A stretch of 64,000 bases of DNA from an uncultured Bacteroides sp. (GTDB taxonomy: Bacteria; Bacteroidota; Bacteroidia; Bacteroidales; Bacteroidaceae), in the NCBI GenBank assembly GCA_900766195.1, contig CAAFUN010000045.1, positions 14,049 to 78,048 of the forward strand, in the 5' to 3' direction. Shown piece after piece: positions 52,866-62,241 of this stretch. Positions within the stretch are counted from its first letter, which is position 1. Each line of letters opens with the position of its first letter. The notes below the pieces were generated by a model that had not been told where the DNA came from, searched no databases, and was given only the letters and a program-made list of their open reading frames with translations. Made by a program: the position numbers and the translations under genes.

Positions 52866-54518
52866 ATGATTTCGATAGACGGACTCGCCGTGGAATTTGG
52901 CGGCACCACCTTATTTAGTGATATTTCCTTTGTGATTAATGAAAAAGACCGCATCGCCTTGATGGGTAAGAACGGTGCCGGTAAAAGTACTTTGCTGAAG
53001 ATTCTCTCAGGAGTGAGACAGCCTACACGAGGTCGTGTGTCCGCGCCCAAAGAGTGCGTGATAGCTTATCTTCCACAGCACTTGATGACCGAAGACGGGC
53101 GTACCGTGTTTGAAGAAACGGCGCAGGCCTTTGCCCATCTGCATGAGATGGAGGCAGAGATAAACCGCTTGAATAAGGAATTGGAGACACGTACCGATTA
53201 TGAGAGCGATAGCTATATGGAGCTGATTGAGCAGGTTTCGGCCTTGAGCGAGAAGTTTTATACGATAGATGCCACCAATTACGAGGAAGATGTGGAGAAA
53301 ATATTGCTCGGATTGGGCTTTAGTCGCGACGACTTTCAGCGTCAGACCCGCGACTTCAGTGGTGGATGGCGGATGCGTATCGAACTAGCCAAACTATTGC
53401 TGCAAAAGCCGGATGTGTTGCTGCTGGATGAGCCTACCAATCATTTGGACATCAACTCTATTCAGTGGCTTGAAGATTTCCTGATCAATAACGGTAAGGC
53501 GGTTGTTGTCATCAGTCACGACCGTAAGTTTGTAGATAACATCACCACCCGTACCATTGAGGTGACAATGGGGCGCATCTATGATTATAAAGTAAATTAT
53601 TCCAAATACTTGGAGTTGCGCAAAGAACGTCGTGAACAACAACAGAAAGCTTTCGACGAGCAGCAGAAGTTCATTGCCGATACCACCGAATTTATTGAGC
53701 GCTTTAAAGGCACCTACTCCAAGACCCTGCAAGTGCAGAGTAGAGTGAAGATGTTGGAGAAGCTGGCGTTGCTTGAAGTAGATGAGGAAGATACCTCGGC
53801 ACTGCGTCTGAAGTTCCCGCCATCACCCCGCTCGGGCAGTCATCCCGTCATTATGGATGCGGTAGGTAAGACTTACGGCGATAAAATGATCTTTCAGAAT
53901 GCTTCGTTGACCATAGAGCGCGGAGATAAAGTGGCCTTTGTGGGAAGGAATGGCGAAGGAAAGTCCACATTGGTGAAGTGCATCATGAAGGAGATAGAGC
54001 ATGACGGTACACTGACTTTAGGACATAACGTGCAGATAGGTTACTTTGCACAGAACCAAGCCTCTTTGCTTGATGAAGAGCTTACTGTGTTTCAGACCAT
54101 TGACGACGTGGCCAGAGGAGAGATACGCAATAAGATACGCGACCTGTTGGGCGCTTTCATGTTTGGCGGTCCCGAAGAATCCATGAAGAAGGTTAAGGTG
54201 TTGTCCGGTGGAGAACGTACGCGTCTTGCCATGATTAAGTTGCTGCTTGAACCGGTGAATCTGTTGATACTGGATGAGCCAACCAATCACTTGGATATGA
54301 AAACAAAGGACATTCTGAAGCAGGCTTTGGTAGACTTTGACGGTACGCTTATCGTAGTCAGCCATGATCGTGATTTCTTGGACGGACTGGTGACGAAGGT
54401 CTATGAGTTTGGCAATGGACAGGTACGTGAACATCTGTGTGGCATTTATGAATTCCTCGAGAAGAAAAAAATGGAAACACTCAACGAGCTGGAAATACCT
54501 GCTAATAAGATAAATTAA
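52866..54518 (+). CDS. ABC-F family ribosome-associated ATPase
   Basis: A 550-residue protein with two ABC nucleotide-binding domains and no membrane segment, the layout of ABC-F translation factors that act at the ribosomal E site. Domain 1: Walker A GKNGAGKST (34-42), signature FSGGWRMR and LLLDEPTNHLD. A charged helical linker (about 245-300) follows. Domain 2: Walker A GRNGEGKST (near 360), LSGGERTRL and LLILDEPTNHLD. Both Walker B glutamates are present. Whether it is a housekeeping Uup/EttA-type factor or gives antibiotic protection cannot be told; the context is housekeeping. Confidence 0.93.
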   Translation: MISIDGLAVEFGGTTLFSDISFVINEKDRIALMGKNGAGKSTLLKILSGVRQPTRGRVSAPKECVIAYLPQHLMTEDGRTVFEETAQAFAHLHEMEAEINRLNKELETRTDYESDSYMELIEQVSALSEKFYTIDATNYEEDVEKILLGLGFSRDDFQRQTRDFSGGWRMRIELAKLLLQKPDVLLLDEPTNHLDINSIQWLEDFLINNGKAVVVISHDRKFVDNITTRTIEVTMGRIYDYKVNYSKYLELRKERREQQQKAFDEQQKFIADTTEFIERFKGTYSKTLQVQSRVKMLEKLALLEVDEEDTSALRLKFPPSPRSGSHPVIMDAVGKTYGDKMIFQNASLTIERGDKVAFVGRNGEGKSTLVKCIMKEIEHDGTLTLGHNVQIGYFAQNQASLLDEELTVFQTIDDVARGEIRNKIRDLLGAFMFGGPEESMKKVKVLSGGERTRLAMIKLLLEPVNLLILDEPTNHLDMKTKDILKQALVDFDGTLIVVSHDRDFLDGLVTKVYEFGNGQVREHLCGIYEFLEKKKMETLNELEIPANKIN

Positions 54519-54551
54519 TATCCCATGTACCTACTATCTGATATAAATAGC

Positions 54552-54559
54552 TATCTTTG
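54552..54559 (+). promoter_or_regulatory. -7 element of the glycyl-tRNA synthetase gene
   Basis: TATCTTTG matches TAnnTTTG exactly, 43 bases before the ATG at 54603. No clear -33 element. Confidence 0.55.
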
Positions 54560-54602
54560 TGGCGATTTTACTTCAAATATAATATAAAAAACATAGAAAA
54601 TA

Positions 54603-56144
54603 ATGGCACAAGAGGACGCTTTTAAGAAACTTGTATCACATTGCAAAGAATATGGATTCGTTTTCCCCTCGAGCGAGATTTATGATGGATTGGGAGCTGT
54701 TTATGACTACGGTCAGAACGGAGTGGAGTTGAAAAATAACATCAAGCAGTATTGGTGGCAGAGCATGGTGCTGTTGCACGAAAATATAGTGGGATTGGAT
54801 TCGGCTATCTTTATGCATCCCACTATCTGGAAGGCTTCGGGGCATGTGGATGCGTTCAATGATCCATTGATTGACAATCGTGATTCGAAGAAACGTTATC
54901 GTGCCGATGTACTTATAGAAGATCAGATAGCAAAATATGACGAGAAGATAGACAAGGAAGTGGCCAAAGCCGCCAAACGTTTTGGCGATGCTTTTGATGA
55001 GGCTCAGTTCCGCACTACCAATGGCCGTGTATTGGAGCATCAGGCAAAGCGCAATGCCTTGCACGAACGCTATGCTAATGCCTTGAATGCCGGTGATTTG
55101 AACGAACTCCGTCAGATTATTCTGGATGAAGAAATAGTATGTCCTATCAGCGGAACAAAGAACTGGACGGAAGTGCGCCAGTTCAACTTGATGTTTAACA
55201 CCGAGATGGGTTCCACTTCCGATGGTGCCATGAAGATCTACCTCCGTCCCGAAACGGCGCAAGGTATCTTTGTCAATTACCTCAATGTGCAGAAGACCGG
55301 ACGCATGAAATTGCCTTTCGGTATTGCACAGATTGGTAAAGCATTCCGTAATGAGATCGTTGCGCGTCAGTTCATCTTCCGTATGCGTGAGTTTGAACAA
55401 ATGGAGATGCAGTTCTTCGTAAAACCGGGTACAGAGCTCGATTGGTTTAAGAAGTGGAAAGAAACCCGCTTGAAATGGCATAAGGCCTTAGGCTTTGGCG
55501 ACGATCATTACCGCTATCACGATCATGAAAAGTTGGCTCACTATGCCAATGCCGCTACTGATATTGAGTTCTTGATGCCTTTCGGGTTTAAAGAGGTGGA
55601 AGGTATTCATAGCCGTACTGATTTTGACTTGTCACAGCATGAGAAGTTCTCCGGTAAAAGTATCAAATACTTTGATCCAGAGCAGAACGAGTCATACACT
55701 CCGTATGTCATTGAAACCTCTATCGGTGTAGACCGTATGTTCCTCAGTGTGATGTCTTCTTCTTATTGTGAGGAACAGTTGGAGAATGGTGAAAGTCGCG
55801 TAGTGCTGAGATTGCCTGCCGCTCTTGCTCCAGTGAAACTGGCTGTAATGCCTTTGGTGAAGAAAGACGGACTGCCAGAGAAAGCACGTGAGATTATTGA
55901 TGCCTTGAAGTTCCACTTCCATTGCCAGTATGATGAGAAAGACAGTATCGGAAAGCGTTACCGTCGTCAGGATGCCATTGGTACTCCTTTCTGCGTGACG
56001 GTGGATCATCAGACTCTCGAAGACAATTGCGTTACACTGCGTAACCGTGACACCATGCAACAGGAGCGTGTAGCTATTGCCGAATTGAATAATATTATCG
56101 AAGATCGTGTCAGCATTACTTCGTTATTGAAAACGTTACAGTAA
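54603..56144 (+). CDS. glyQS: Glycine--tRNA ligase (single-chain, dimeric type)
   Basis: This class II synthetase charges tRNA-Gly. The 513-residue protein is the single-polypeptide alpha2 type found in archaea, eukaryotes and some bacteria, not the alpha2beta2 type of E. coli. Marks are the N-terminal KEYGFVFPSSEIYDGLGAVYDYG, RPETAQGIFVNYLN (motif 2 region), FGIAQIGKAFRNEI, RMREFEQMEMQFF and the C-terminal anticodon-binding domain from about residue 400 (PVKLAVMPLVKKDGLPEKA). It is followed after 16 bases by an FKBP-type lipoprotein gene. Confidence 0.96.
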   Translation: MAQEDAFKKLVSHCKEYGFVFPSSEIYDGLGAVYDYGQNGVELKNNIKQYWWQSMVLLHENIVGLDSAIFMHPTIWKASGHVDAFNDPLIDNRDSKKRYRADVLIEDQIAKYDEKIDKEVAKAAKRFGDAFDEAQFRTTNGRVLEHQAKRNALHERYANALNAGDLNELRQIILDEEIVCPISGTKNWTEVRQFNLMFNTEMGSTSDGAMKIYLRPETAQGIFVNYLNVQKTGRMKLPFGIAQIGKAFRNEIVARQFIFRMREFEQMEMQFFVKPGTELDWFKKWKETRLKWHKALGFGDDHYRYHDHEKLAHYANAATDIEFLMPFGFKEVEGIHSRTDFDLSQHEKFSGKSIKYFDPEQNESYTPYVIETSIGVDRMFLSVMSSSYCEEQLENGESRVVLRLPAALAPVKLAVMPLVKKDGLPEKAREIIDALKFHFHCQYDEKDSIGKRYRRQDAIGTPFCVTVDHQTLEDNCVTLRNRDTMQQERVAIAELNNIIEDRVSITSLLKTLQ

Positions 56145-56160
56145 ATAAAACATTATTAGC

Positions 56161-56796
56161 ATGAATAAAAAGCTCTTTGTATTCCTTCCTTTCCTGCTTT
56201 TTTTAGTAGGAACATTTACCGCTTGTGACGAAGTAGATGAACCGGGAAAATATGATAATTGGCAGAAGAGAAACGATACTTTTGTTGATTCGTTGAAAGC
56301 GCTGAAGCCTACCGTTATACCGGATAATAATAGTGAAGGTGCAGTAGATAAAGCTTTTGCCGGAATATCAAATGGAACATTGTTTGCCATTAAGGTGCCA
56401 AGGGCAAGTAAACAGAATGATACTCAGTATATTTACTGTAAAAAGATTGTCTCTAACACGGACGGTGATCGACCGGTTTATACACAATATATCAATGCTT
56501 ACTATTACGGTACGTTGATTACCGGAGATCGATTTGATGGTAATTTCATTGGATATTCAGCTTTGGATAAGACTTTCACGGGAGAGAAGAATCCAACAGC
56601 ATTTGATTCCTTTACCCAATTTAGGGTTATGATTGGGTTAGCCGGTTGGACAGAAGCCTTGCAGTACATGCGTCAAGGTGAACGTTGGATGCTTTATATT
56701 CCTTACCAATCTGGGTATGGAACTTCTGCTAGCGGAAGTATTCCGGGATATTCTATGTTAACTTTTGATGTTATACTGAAAGAGGTGATAAAATAG
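56161..56796 (+). CDS. FKBP-type peptidyl-prolyl isomerase lipoprotein
   Basis: A 211-residue lipoprotein (lipobox TFTAC, then DEVDEPG). The C-terminal half (about 110-208) has the FKBP fold: YYGTLITGDRFDGNF, AGWTEALQYMRQGERWMLYIPYQSGYG and IPGYSMLTFDVILKEV. Such proteins catalyse proline isomerisation and help fold envelope proteins. The acidic residues after the cysteine may send it to the outer surface. It follows glyQS closely and ends in a terminator, so it is the last gene of that unit. Confidence 0.88.
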   Translation: MNKKLFVFLPFLLFLVGTFTACDEVDEPGKYDNWQKRNDTFVDSLKALKPTVIPDNNSEGAVDKAFAGISNGTLFAIKVPRASKQNDTQYIYCKKIVSNTDGDRPVYTQYINAYYYGTLITGDRFDGNFIGYSALDKTFTGEKNPTAFDSFTQFRVMIGLAGWTEALQYMRQGERWMLYIPYQSGYGTSASGSIPGYSMLTFDVILKEVIK

Positions 56797-56820
56797 ATTC
56801 AGTCTAATAACAATATAAGA

Positions 56821-56862
56821 GAGAACCCTCATTACAAATACCGTAGTGAGGGTTTTCTATTA
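56821..56862 (+). terminator. Terminator after the FKBP lipoprotein gene
   Basis: Bases 56821-56835 pair with 56843-56857 over 15 positions with two G-U pairs and a seven-base loop. An A/T-rich run follows. Confidence 0.8.
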
Positions 56863-56922
56863 TAAACTTTGTGATTGTTAATGCATATTTAGATTTTGGT
56901 ATGAGAATTTAAAATTATCGCT

Positions 56923-56930
56923 TACTTTTG
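56923..56930 (+). promoter_or_regulatory. -7 element of the PUL sigma gene
   Basis: TACTTTTG matches TAnnTTTG exactly, 36 bases before the ATG at 56967. A TTTG at 56895-56898 is 24 bases upstream, slightly too far for an ideal -33 element. Confidence 0.5.
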
Positions 56931-56966
56931 CCGTTGAATGTATTATAGAGAAACTATATATAGTTA

Positions 56967-57494
56967 ATGTACAGTCAAAACGATACATATAATATGGACG
57001 AACGCTCTTTTAAACGTTTCGTCGAACTGTATTCAAGTGATCTGCTTTATTATGCACGCTATCTTGTTCGCTCTAAAGAGGAAGCAGAAGAGATAGTAAG
57101 TGATGTATTTGTTGAGGTTTGGCAAAATAGAGATAAAATGCATGAGATTAGAAATGCAAAAGTATGGTTGCTGACTGTCACTCATAACAAAGCTATTTCC
57201 TGTTTACGTAAAAGGAGTTCATGGCTTTCTCTGTCTTGGGATGAGGTGGGTGGAGGGGATCTTCCTGCTGTGTTGCAAACCCCTGATGAGCAGCTTATCA
57301 CTCAAGAAGAACTGGATAAAATCAATCGCATCATCAACGACTTACCACCTCGATGCAAGCAAGTTTTTGTGTTGGCCAAAATCGAGAAATTGCTTTATAA
57401 GGATATTGCAGATATTTTAGGCATTTCTGTAAAAACCATTAATAATCATATCTCCAAGGCTTTAGAACTTGTTTCTGAGGCTTTGAAAAAATAA
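56967..57494 (+). CDS. ECF-type sigma factor of a SusCD locus
   Basis: A 175-residue ECF sigma factor. Region 2 at about 12-75 (FKRFVELYSSDLLYYARYL, AEEIVSDVFVEVWQNRDKM) and region 4 at about 115-170 (LPPRCKQVFVLAKIEKLLYKDIA split before ILGISVKTINNHISKAL). It is followed by a FecR anti-sigma gene, SusC and SusD, the standard regulated uptake arrangement in Bacteroides. An in-frame ATG at 56994 (MDERSFKRFVELY) is an alternative start. Confidence 0.93.
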   Translation: MYSQNDTYNMDERSFKRFVELYSSDLLYYARYLVRSKEEAEEIVSDVFVEVWQNRDKMHEIRNAKVWLLTVTHNKAISCLRKRSSWLSLSWDEVGGGDLPAVLQTPDEQLITQEELDKINRIINDLPPRCKQVFVLAKIEKLLYKDIADILGISVKTINNHISKALELVSEALKK

Positions 57495-57564
57495 ATTCGA
57501 AAAAAAGAGATTTAGAATAGGAGATTTCTTTTTAATCTGCGTCATCTTAACATATCATCACATA

Positions 57565-58752
57565 ATGGAAGATAATAAAACTGAAGATAATAATAAATAC
57601 AAAGTGTTATCATCTTTTTTGGATAACAACCCTGTATTTTCCGATGGGAATGCTTTTCCATCGGATGAAGAATCTCAAAAATTGATTTTCCTGTGGGATA
57701 AATGTAATCCTCCCGCTGAGGATGTTGATAGTGTATGGGATAAGACGCAACAAAAGATAAAAGATGAAGTGTCGGTTGCTAAAAAACGTCCGGTTTTTAT
57801 GTCTGCATGGATATGGATGGCTGCTTCAGTTGCCCTTTTAATGGGACTCGCTTATTTTTTCTATCACAATCAAGGAGGAATAACGGAAGACGAGAAGACA
57901 AAAATGGAACAATTAATGTTGGCGGAAACATCTACTGATGATGTAAAGGAAGTAACCTTAGTTGTCTCGGACAAGAAGAAGATACAGATAGCTAATAACT
58001 CCCAGGTGGCTTATACGAAAGCTGGGCAAGTACATGTCAATTCTACCAAACTGGAGGAAGCGGCCACTGCAAAAGAAAGGATAGCTGAGAATAATAAAGA
58101 AGTAGCAGAGGAGTATGACAGGATAATCGTTCCCAAAGGGCGGCGTTCCATGATTGTACTTGCCGATAATAGTAGGATATGGATTAACTCGGGTAGTAAG
58201 GTGATTTATCCACGTTCTTTCAAAGGTAAGAAGAGACAGATTTTTGTAGAAGGTGAGGTTTACCTTAAAGTAACTCACAACGAGGCCAAACCTTTTATAG
58301 TGAATACTTCTACCTTTGAAGTGGAAGTCTTGGGGACATCTTTCAATGTCACTGCCTATAAAGATAGACCGGAAGCATCTGTAGTGTTGGTAGAGGGTGC
58401 AGTGAACGTGAAAGACCGTATAGACCGCCATATAAAGATGTTGCCTGATGAACGTGTGGAATTGAATAGAGCGGGTATTTCTAAAAAGGAGCAGGTGAAC
58501 GCTCTGGATTATATTCATTGGGTGGACGGTGTGTGGGTATTACAAGGTAAACCTTTAAATGAGGTGATTGGGTATCTGACGGAATATTACGGACAATCAA
58601 TTTATTGTGCACCTTCCGTAAAGGATGTTCCTTTTTATGGAAAATTATTTCTTAATGAAGAATTGGATAAAGTGTTGGAGTCCATCAGGCAAACCTTGCC
58701 GATGTCATTTGCCACACAAAAAAATGTGATTTATATAGAAGAGAAACCATAA
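57565..58752 (+). CDS. FecR-family anti-sigma factor of the SusCD locus
   Basis: A 395-residue single-pass membrane protein. The cytoplasmic N-terminus (1-75) should hold the sigma factor; the membrane segment is at about 79-100 (MSAWIWMAASVALLMGLAYF). The periplasmic FecR domain (about 185-285) has VPKGRRSMIVLADNSRIWINSGS and GEVYLKVTHNEAKPFIV; DUF4974 (about 320-393) ends the protein. It would be triggered by the STN domain of the SusC that follows. Confidence 0.94.
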   Translation: MEDNKTEDNNKYKVLSSFLDNNPVFSDGNAFPSDEESQKLIFLWDKCNPPAEDVDSVWDKTQQKIKDEVSVAKKRPVFMSAWIWMAASVALLMGLAYFFYHNQGGITEDEKTKMEQLMLAETSTDDVKEVTLVVSDKKKIQIANNSQVAYTKAGQVHVNSTKLEEAATAKERIAENNKEVAEEYDRIIVPKGRRSMIVLADNSRIWINSGSKVIYPRSFKGKKRQIFVEGEVYLKVTHNEAKPFIVNTSTFEVEVLGTSFNVTAYKDRPEASVVLVEGAVNVKDRIDRHIKMLPDERVELNRAGISKKEQVNALDYIHWVDGVWVLQGKPLNEVIGYLTEYYGQSIYCAPSVKDVPFYGKLFLNEELDKVLESIRQTLPMSFATQKNVIYIEEKP

Positions 58753-58824
58753 AATTATATAGTGTTAACCTTAAATAGTAAAGATATGTCAGAAAAGAAA
58801 TAGAAAAGTTCCTTCATTGTAAAA

Positions 58825-58857
58825 CAATCGGACAATATTGCGAGTATTGCCCGATTG
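58825..58857 (+). other. Hairpin in the leader before susC
   Basis: CAATCGG (58825-58831) and CAATA (58833-58837) pair with TATTG (58845-58849) and CCGATTG (58851-58857), with one A-C mismatch and a seven-base loop. No T-run follows, so it is more likely an mRNA structure or processing site than a terminator. Confidence 0.5.
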
Positions 58858-58910
58858 AAAGCGATTTCAATTAAGATCCATTTTTCAGTAACTAAAATCT
58901 ATACGAAAAT

Positions 58911-61900
58911 ATGAAAAAGAAAATGACTTTTGGTCAGATTAAGAAGAAAAAAACACCTCTTCATTTGTTTATTAGTGTTTTTTTAGTAATGGCAGGCATT
59001 TTGCTTCCTCCCCCTCTTTATGCTTTAAACAATTACAACTCAGAAAGTGTACAGAAATCAACAAATCGGACGGTAAAGGAAGTGTTCAACTACATTGAGC
59101 AGAACAGTAACTTTGTCATTCTTTATTCTAAAGGAGTTTTGTCCGAATTGGAAAAGAAAGTTTCCATTAGTACAAGTGGAAAGAAGGTAGAAGAGCTATT
59201 AAAGGATATTTCTGCAGCTACCGGTTTGGAATATAAAATTAATGATCGGCAAATTACTGTCGTAAAAACAGTTCTTGAATCCCCAAGTCAACAACAAAGC
59301 AACAATATAAAAGTCACTGGACAGGTTGTTGATGAGAACGGAGAAGCGATTCCAGGTGCTAATGTGGTTGTTAAGGGTAATACTAAAACAGGTGTGGTAA
59401 CTGATATGGATGGTTATTTCACGCTGAATATTCCCAAAGGTACTATCCTGTCGGTATCTTTTATCGGATATGTTACACAAGAATACGTAGTGAAAGGAAC
59501 GGATAAAATATTGGTAAAATTGGTTCCTGATTCAAAGGCATTGGATGAAGTAGTGGTGGTGGCTTATGGTACCCAAAGAAAAAGTTCTATTACGGGTTCT
59601 ATAGCCACTGTAAAATCGGAGAGCCTTCAGACTGTCACTGCTCCGAGTGTGAGTTCTATGTTAGGTGGAAAAGTTGCGGGAGCGGTAGTAACTCAGACAG
59701 ATGGAAAACCAAATGGAGATACAGATATAACAATTCGTGGTAGGGGATCTATAAGCTCAACTACTACTCCGTTGTGGGTAATCGACGGTGTTGTGGGTGG
59801 TCAAGCTTCTGCACTGAATCCTAATGATGTTGAAACAATAAGTATCTTGAAAGATGGTTCTGCAACTGCCCTTTACGGTTCGAGAGGAGCCAATGGTGTA
59901 ATTTTGGTGACCACTAAAAGTGCGAAACTTGGCACGAATAACATTGATATATCTGTAAAATTGGGAACTACCCATGCCACTAAAGGTGGATTTAGGGTTA
60001 TGAACTCATCAGAACTCTATGCTTATACAGAAGCAGCATTTAAAAACTCAACAACGGGTGAGGCATATTCGTGGTTTACACCAAAGTTATTGGAGAATAA
60101 TACAGATTGGTGGGATTTAGCCACTCAAACAGCCTTTTCTCAAAACTATAATTTAGCATATACTACGGGAACGGATAAGGTGAGATCTTATCTTTCTGCT
60201 GATTATTATGGTGAAGAAGGTACTGTAAAAGGCTATGATTACAACCGGTTTACTGCTAGAAATAATATAAATTACAAGTTTAATGACCGTCTTACAATTC
60301 GTACAAAGGTAACTGGAAGCTATTCAAGGAGTTTCTCTCAGGAACGTAGTTTGTATGCGGCTTTAACTTATTTGCCTTGGGATACTCCATATAATTCATT
60401 GGGTGAAGTTAAAACGGGTAAAGAAGGTATGGATATCACATCTGGTAAAGATATGAAAGATTATTGGTTTGGCCGTGATGCAAATAATTATTTATATGAT
60501 TTGCAAACTAACTGGAGTAAATCGAGAACCATAGCTATAGATGGTACTTTTGGCTTTGACTATAAGATTTATGATGGATTGACCTTTGAGTCGACGAACA
60601 GTATTGGGTTTAGCTATTCGATGGCTGATAGTTATACGGACCCTTATTCACAAAGTGGATTGTCTTCCAATGGAAGTGTGTATAATGGCAATACTTACGT
60701 AAGAAATCGTTATGCTAATCAATTACTGAGATATAACAAAATATTGAATGATGTACATAGTGTGACTGCATTTGCAGGCTTTGAGTACAATGACCAATAT
60801 ACAAAGACTAGTAGTGCCACGGGCGAAGGAATCCCTGTAGGTGGTGAAGTTTTAGGTGTTGCTGCCACACCGGCACGTGTGGGGGGTGATCAATATACTT
60901 GGAAAGCTATTGGCTATTATTGCAATGCTAATTATGCATACAAAGATACTTATATGCTTCAGCTCTCTTATAGGCATGACGGTTCTTCTAAATTCGGACG
61001 TAATAAGCGTTTTGGCGATTTCTTTACTATAGGGGTTGGCTGGAATATACAGAATGAAGCATTTATGAAGAATGTAGATTTCATTAGTCAACTAAAGCTA
61101 AGAGCCAGTTATGGATCTACAGGGAATACTCCTGGAAGCGCCTTTTCTCATATGGGCTTGTACCGGATTAATCTGAATTACAATACGCTTCCTGCAGCTT
61201 TCCCATATCAAATGGCAAACCGAAATATGACTTGGGAGAAGGCATACACTACCAATGTGGGCGTTGATACAGAATTCTTCAATAGAATAGCTCTGAGTCT
61301 CGAGTTTTATATTAAAAATACATCTGGGCTTTTGTATGCCATGCCATTATCGGCACTTAGTGGATATAGTACGCAGTGGGTCAATCAAGGCGCAATGAAG
61401 AATACAGGTGTGGAAATTACATTGAGTCCTCAAATAATAAAAACGAAAGATTGGAATTGGTCTGTTGACTTTAACTTGGCATACAACAAGAACAAGATTA
61501 CGGAACTTGCAGGAGGGAAGAAGCAGGAAGTCTCAGGCAATACAGTTAGAGAAGTAGGGTATGCTTTAGGTACTTATTACATGAAAGAATGGGCAGGTGT
61601 AAATCCGATGGATGGTACTCCGCTTTGGATTGCCGTAGAAGAAGATGGGAGTAAGAAACTGGTAGGTAGTGAGGCTAAAGCGACTTTACAACGACTTGAT
61701 AAAAAACAATTACCCGATTTGACAGGAGGTATACAGACCAATCTAAGTTATAAAGACTTTATGTTGGGTGCTACCTTTACTTATGCCAGTGGATTTTACA
61801 TATACCACTCTGGACGTCAAAACTATGATAATGATGGAGTCGAAATACAGTATAACAGTATGAAGTTAAAAGACGGATGGTCACGTTGGGAGAAACCAGG

Positions 61901-62207
61901 CGACATTGCGACACATCCTCAAGTGAAATCTGGTGGAAATAACTTGTCTAATGCCGTATCCTCACGCTATTTAGAAAGAGGTGACTTCTTTAAAATGAAA
62001 TCATTATCATTATCTTATAAAGTACCTTCTAAAGTATTGACACCTCTTGGAGTTAAATCTGCTCGATTATCTTTAAGCTGCGAGAATCTTTTTACTATTA
62101 CGGAATTTTCAGGTGTGGATCCGGAGCTGGGTGCTAATGGTGCTAGTGTAGGTGCTGGATATGCAATTCCTCGTAAGTATTATTTTGGTCTTAATCTCAG
62201 CTTTTAG
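58911..62207 (+). CDS. SusC/RagA-family TonB-linked outer membrane transporter with STN domain
   Basis: A 1098-residue SusC-type transporter. Signal segment 1-38; STN domain about 45-120, the contact point for FecR; carboxypeptidase-like regulatory domain about 133-208 (VTGQVVDENGEAIPGANVV); plug from about 215 with the SusC signature (SILKDGSATALYGSRGANGVI); and the barrel to the terminal Phe. It imports a nutrient oligomer, commonly a glycan, with the SusD lipoprotein as lid. The nutrient cannot be read, because no degrading enzyme lies within the window. Confidence 0.96.
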   Translation: MKKKMTFGQIKKKKTPLHLFISVFLVMAGILLPPPLYALNNYNSESVQKSTNRTVKEVFNYIEQNSNFVILYSKGVLSELEKKVSISTSGKKVEELLKDISAATGLEYKINDRQITVVKTVLESPSQQQSNNIKVTGQVVDENGEAIPGANVVVKGNTKTGVVTDMDGYFTLNIPKGTILSVSFIGYVTQEYVVKGTDKILVKLVPDSKALDEVVVVAYGTQRKSSITGSIATVKSESLQTVTAPSVSSMLGGKVAGAVVTQTDGKPNGDTDITIRGRGSISSTTTPLWVIDGVVGGQASALNPNDVETISILKDGSATALYGSRGANGVILVTTKSAKLGTNNIDISVKLGTTHATKGGFRVMNSSELYAYTEAAFKNSTTGEAYSWFTPKLLENNTDWWDLATQTAFSQNYNLAYTTGTDKVRSYLSADYYGEEGTVKGYDYNRFTARNNINYKFNDRLTIRTKVTGSYSRSFSQERSLYAALTYLPWDTPYNSLGEVKTGKEGMDITSGKDMKDYWFGRDANNYLYDLQTNWSKSRTIAIDGTFGFDYKIYDGLTFESTNSIGFSYSMADSYTDPYSQSGLSSNGSVYNGNTYVRNRYANQLLRYNKILNDVHSVTAFAGFEYNDQYTKTSSATGEGIPVGGEVLGVAATPARVGGDQYTWKAIGYYCNANYAYKDTYMLQLSYRHDGSSKFGRNKRFGDFFTIGVGWNIQNEAFMKNVDFISQLKLRASYGSTGNTPGSAFSHMGLYRINLNYNTLPAAFPYQMANRNMTWEKAYTTNVGVDTEFFNRIALSLEFYIKNTSGLLYAMPLSALSGYSTQWVNQGAMKNTGVEITLSPQIIKTKDWNWSVDFNLAYNKNKITELAGGKKQEVSGNTVREVGYALGTYYMKEWAGVNPMDGTPLWIAVEEDGSKKLVGSEAKATLQRLDKKQLPDLTGGIQTNLSYKDFMLGATFTYASGFYIYHSGRQNYDNDGVEIQYNSMKLKDGWSRWEKPGDIATHPQVKSGGNNLSNAVSSRYLERGDFFKMKSLSLSYKVPSKVLTPLGVKSARLSLSCENLFTITEFSGVDPELGANGASVGAGYAIPRKYYFGLNLSF

Positions 62208-62241
62208 CCAAATAATTTACTAATTGAAAAACAATAAGAAA

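Noticed and set aside
54636..55481. A 281-codon open frame antisense to glyQS
   Set aside because: The sense frame is a complete, motif-rich synthetase; the antisense product has no signal or domain and arises from codon bias.
57958..58518. A 186-codon antisense frame inside the FecR gene
   Set aside because: It is fully contained in a FecR gene with clear domains and shows no protein-like pattern.
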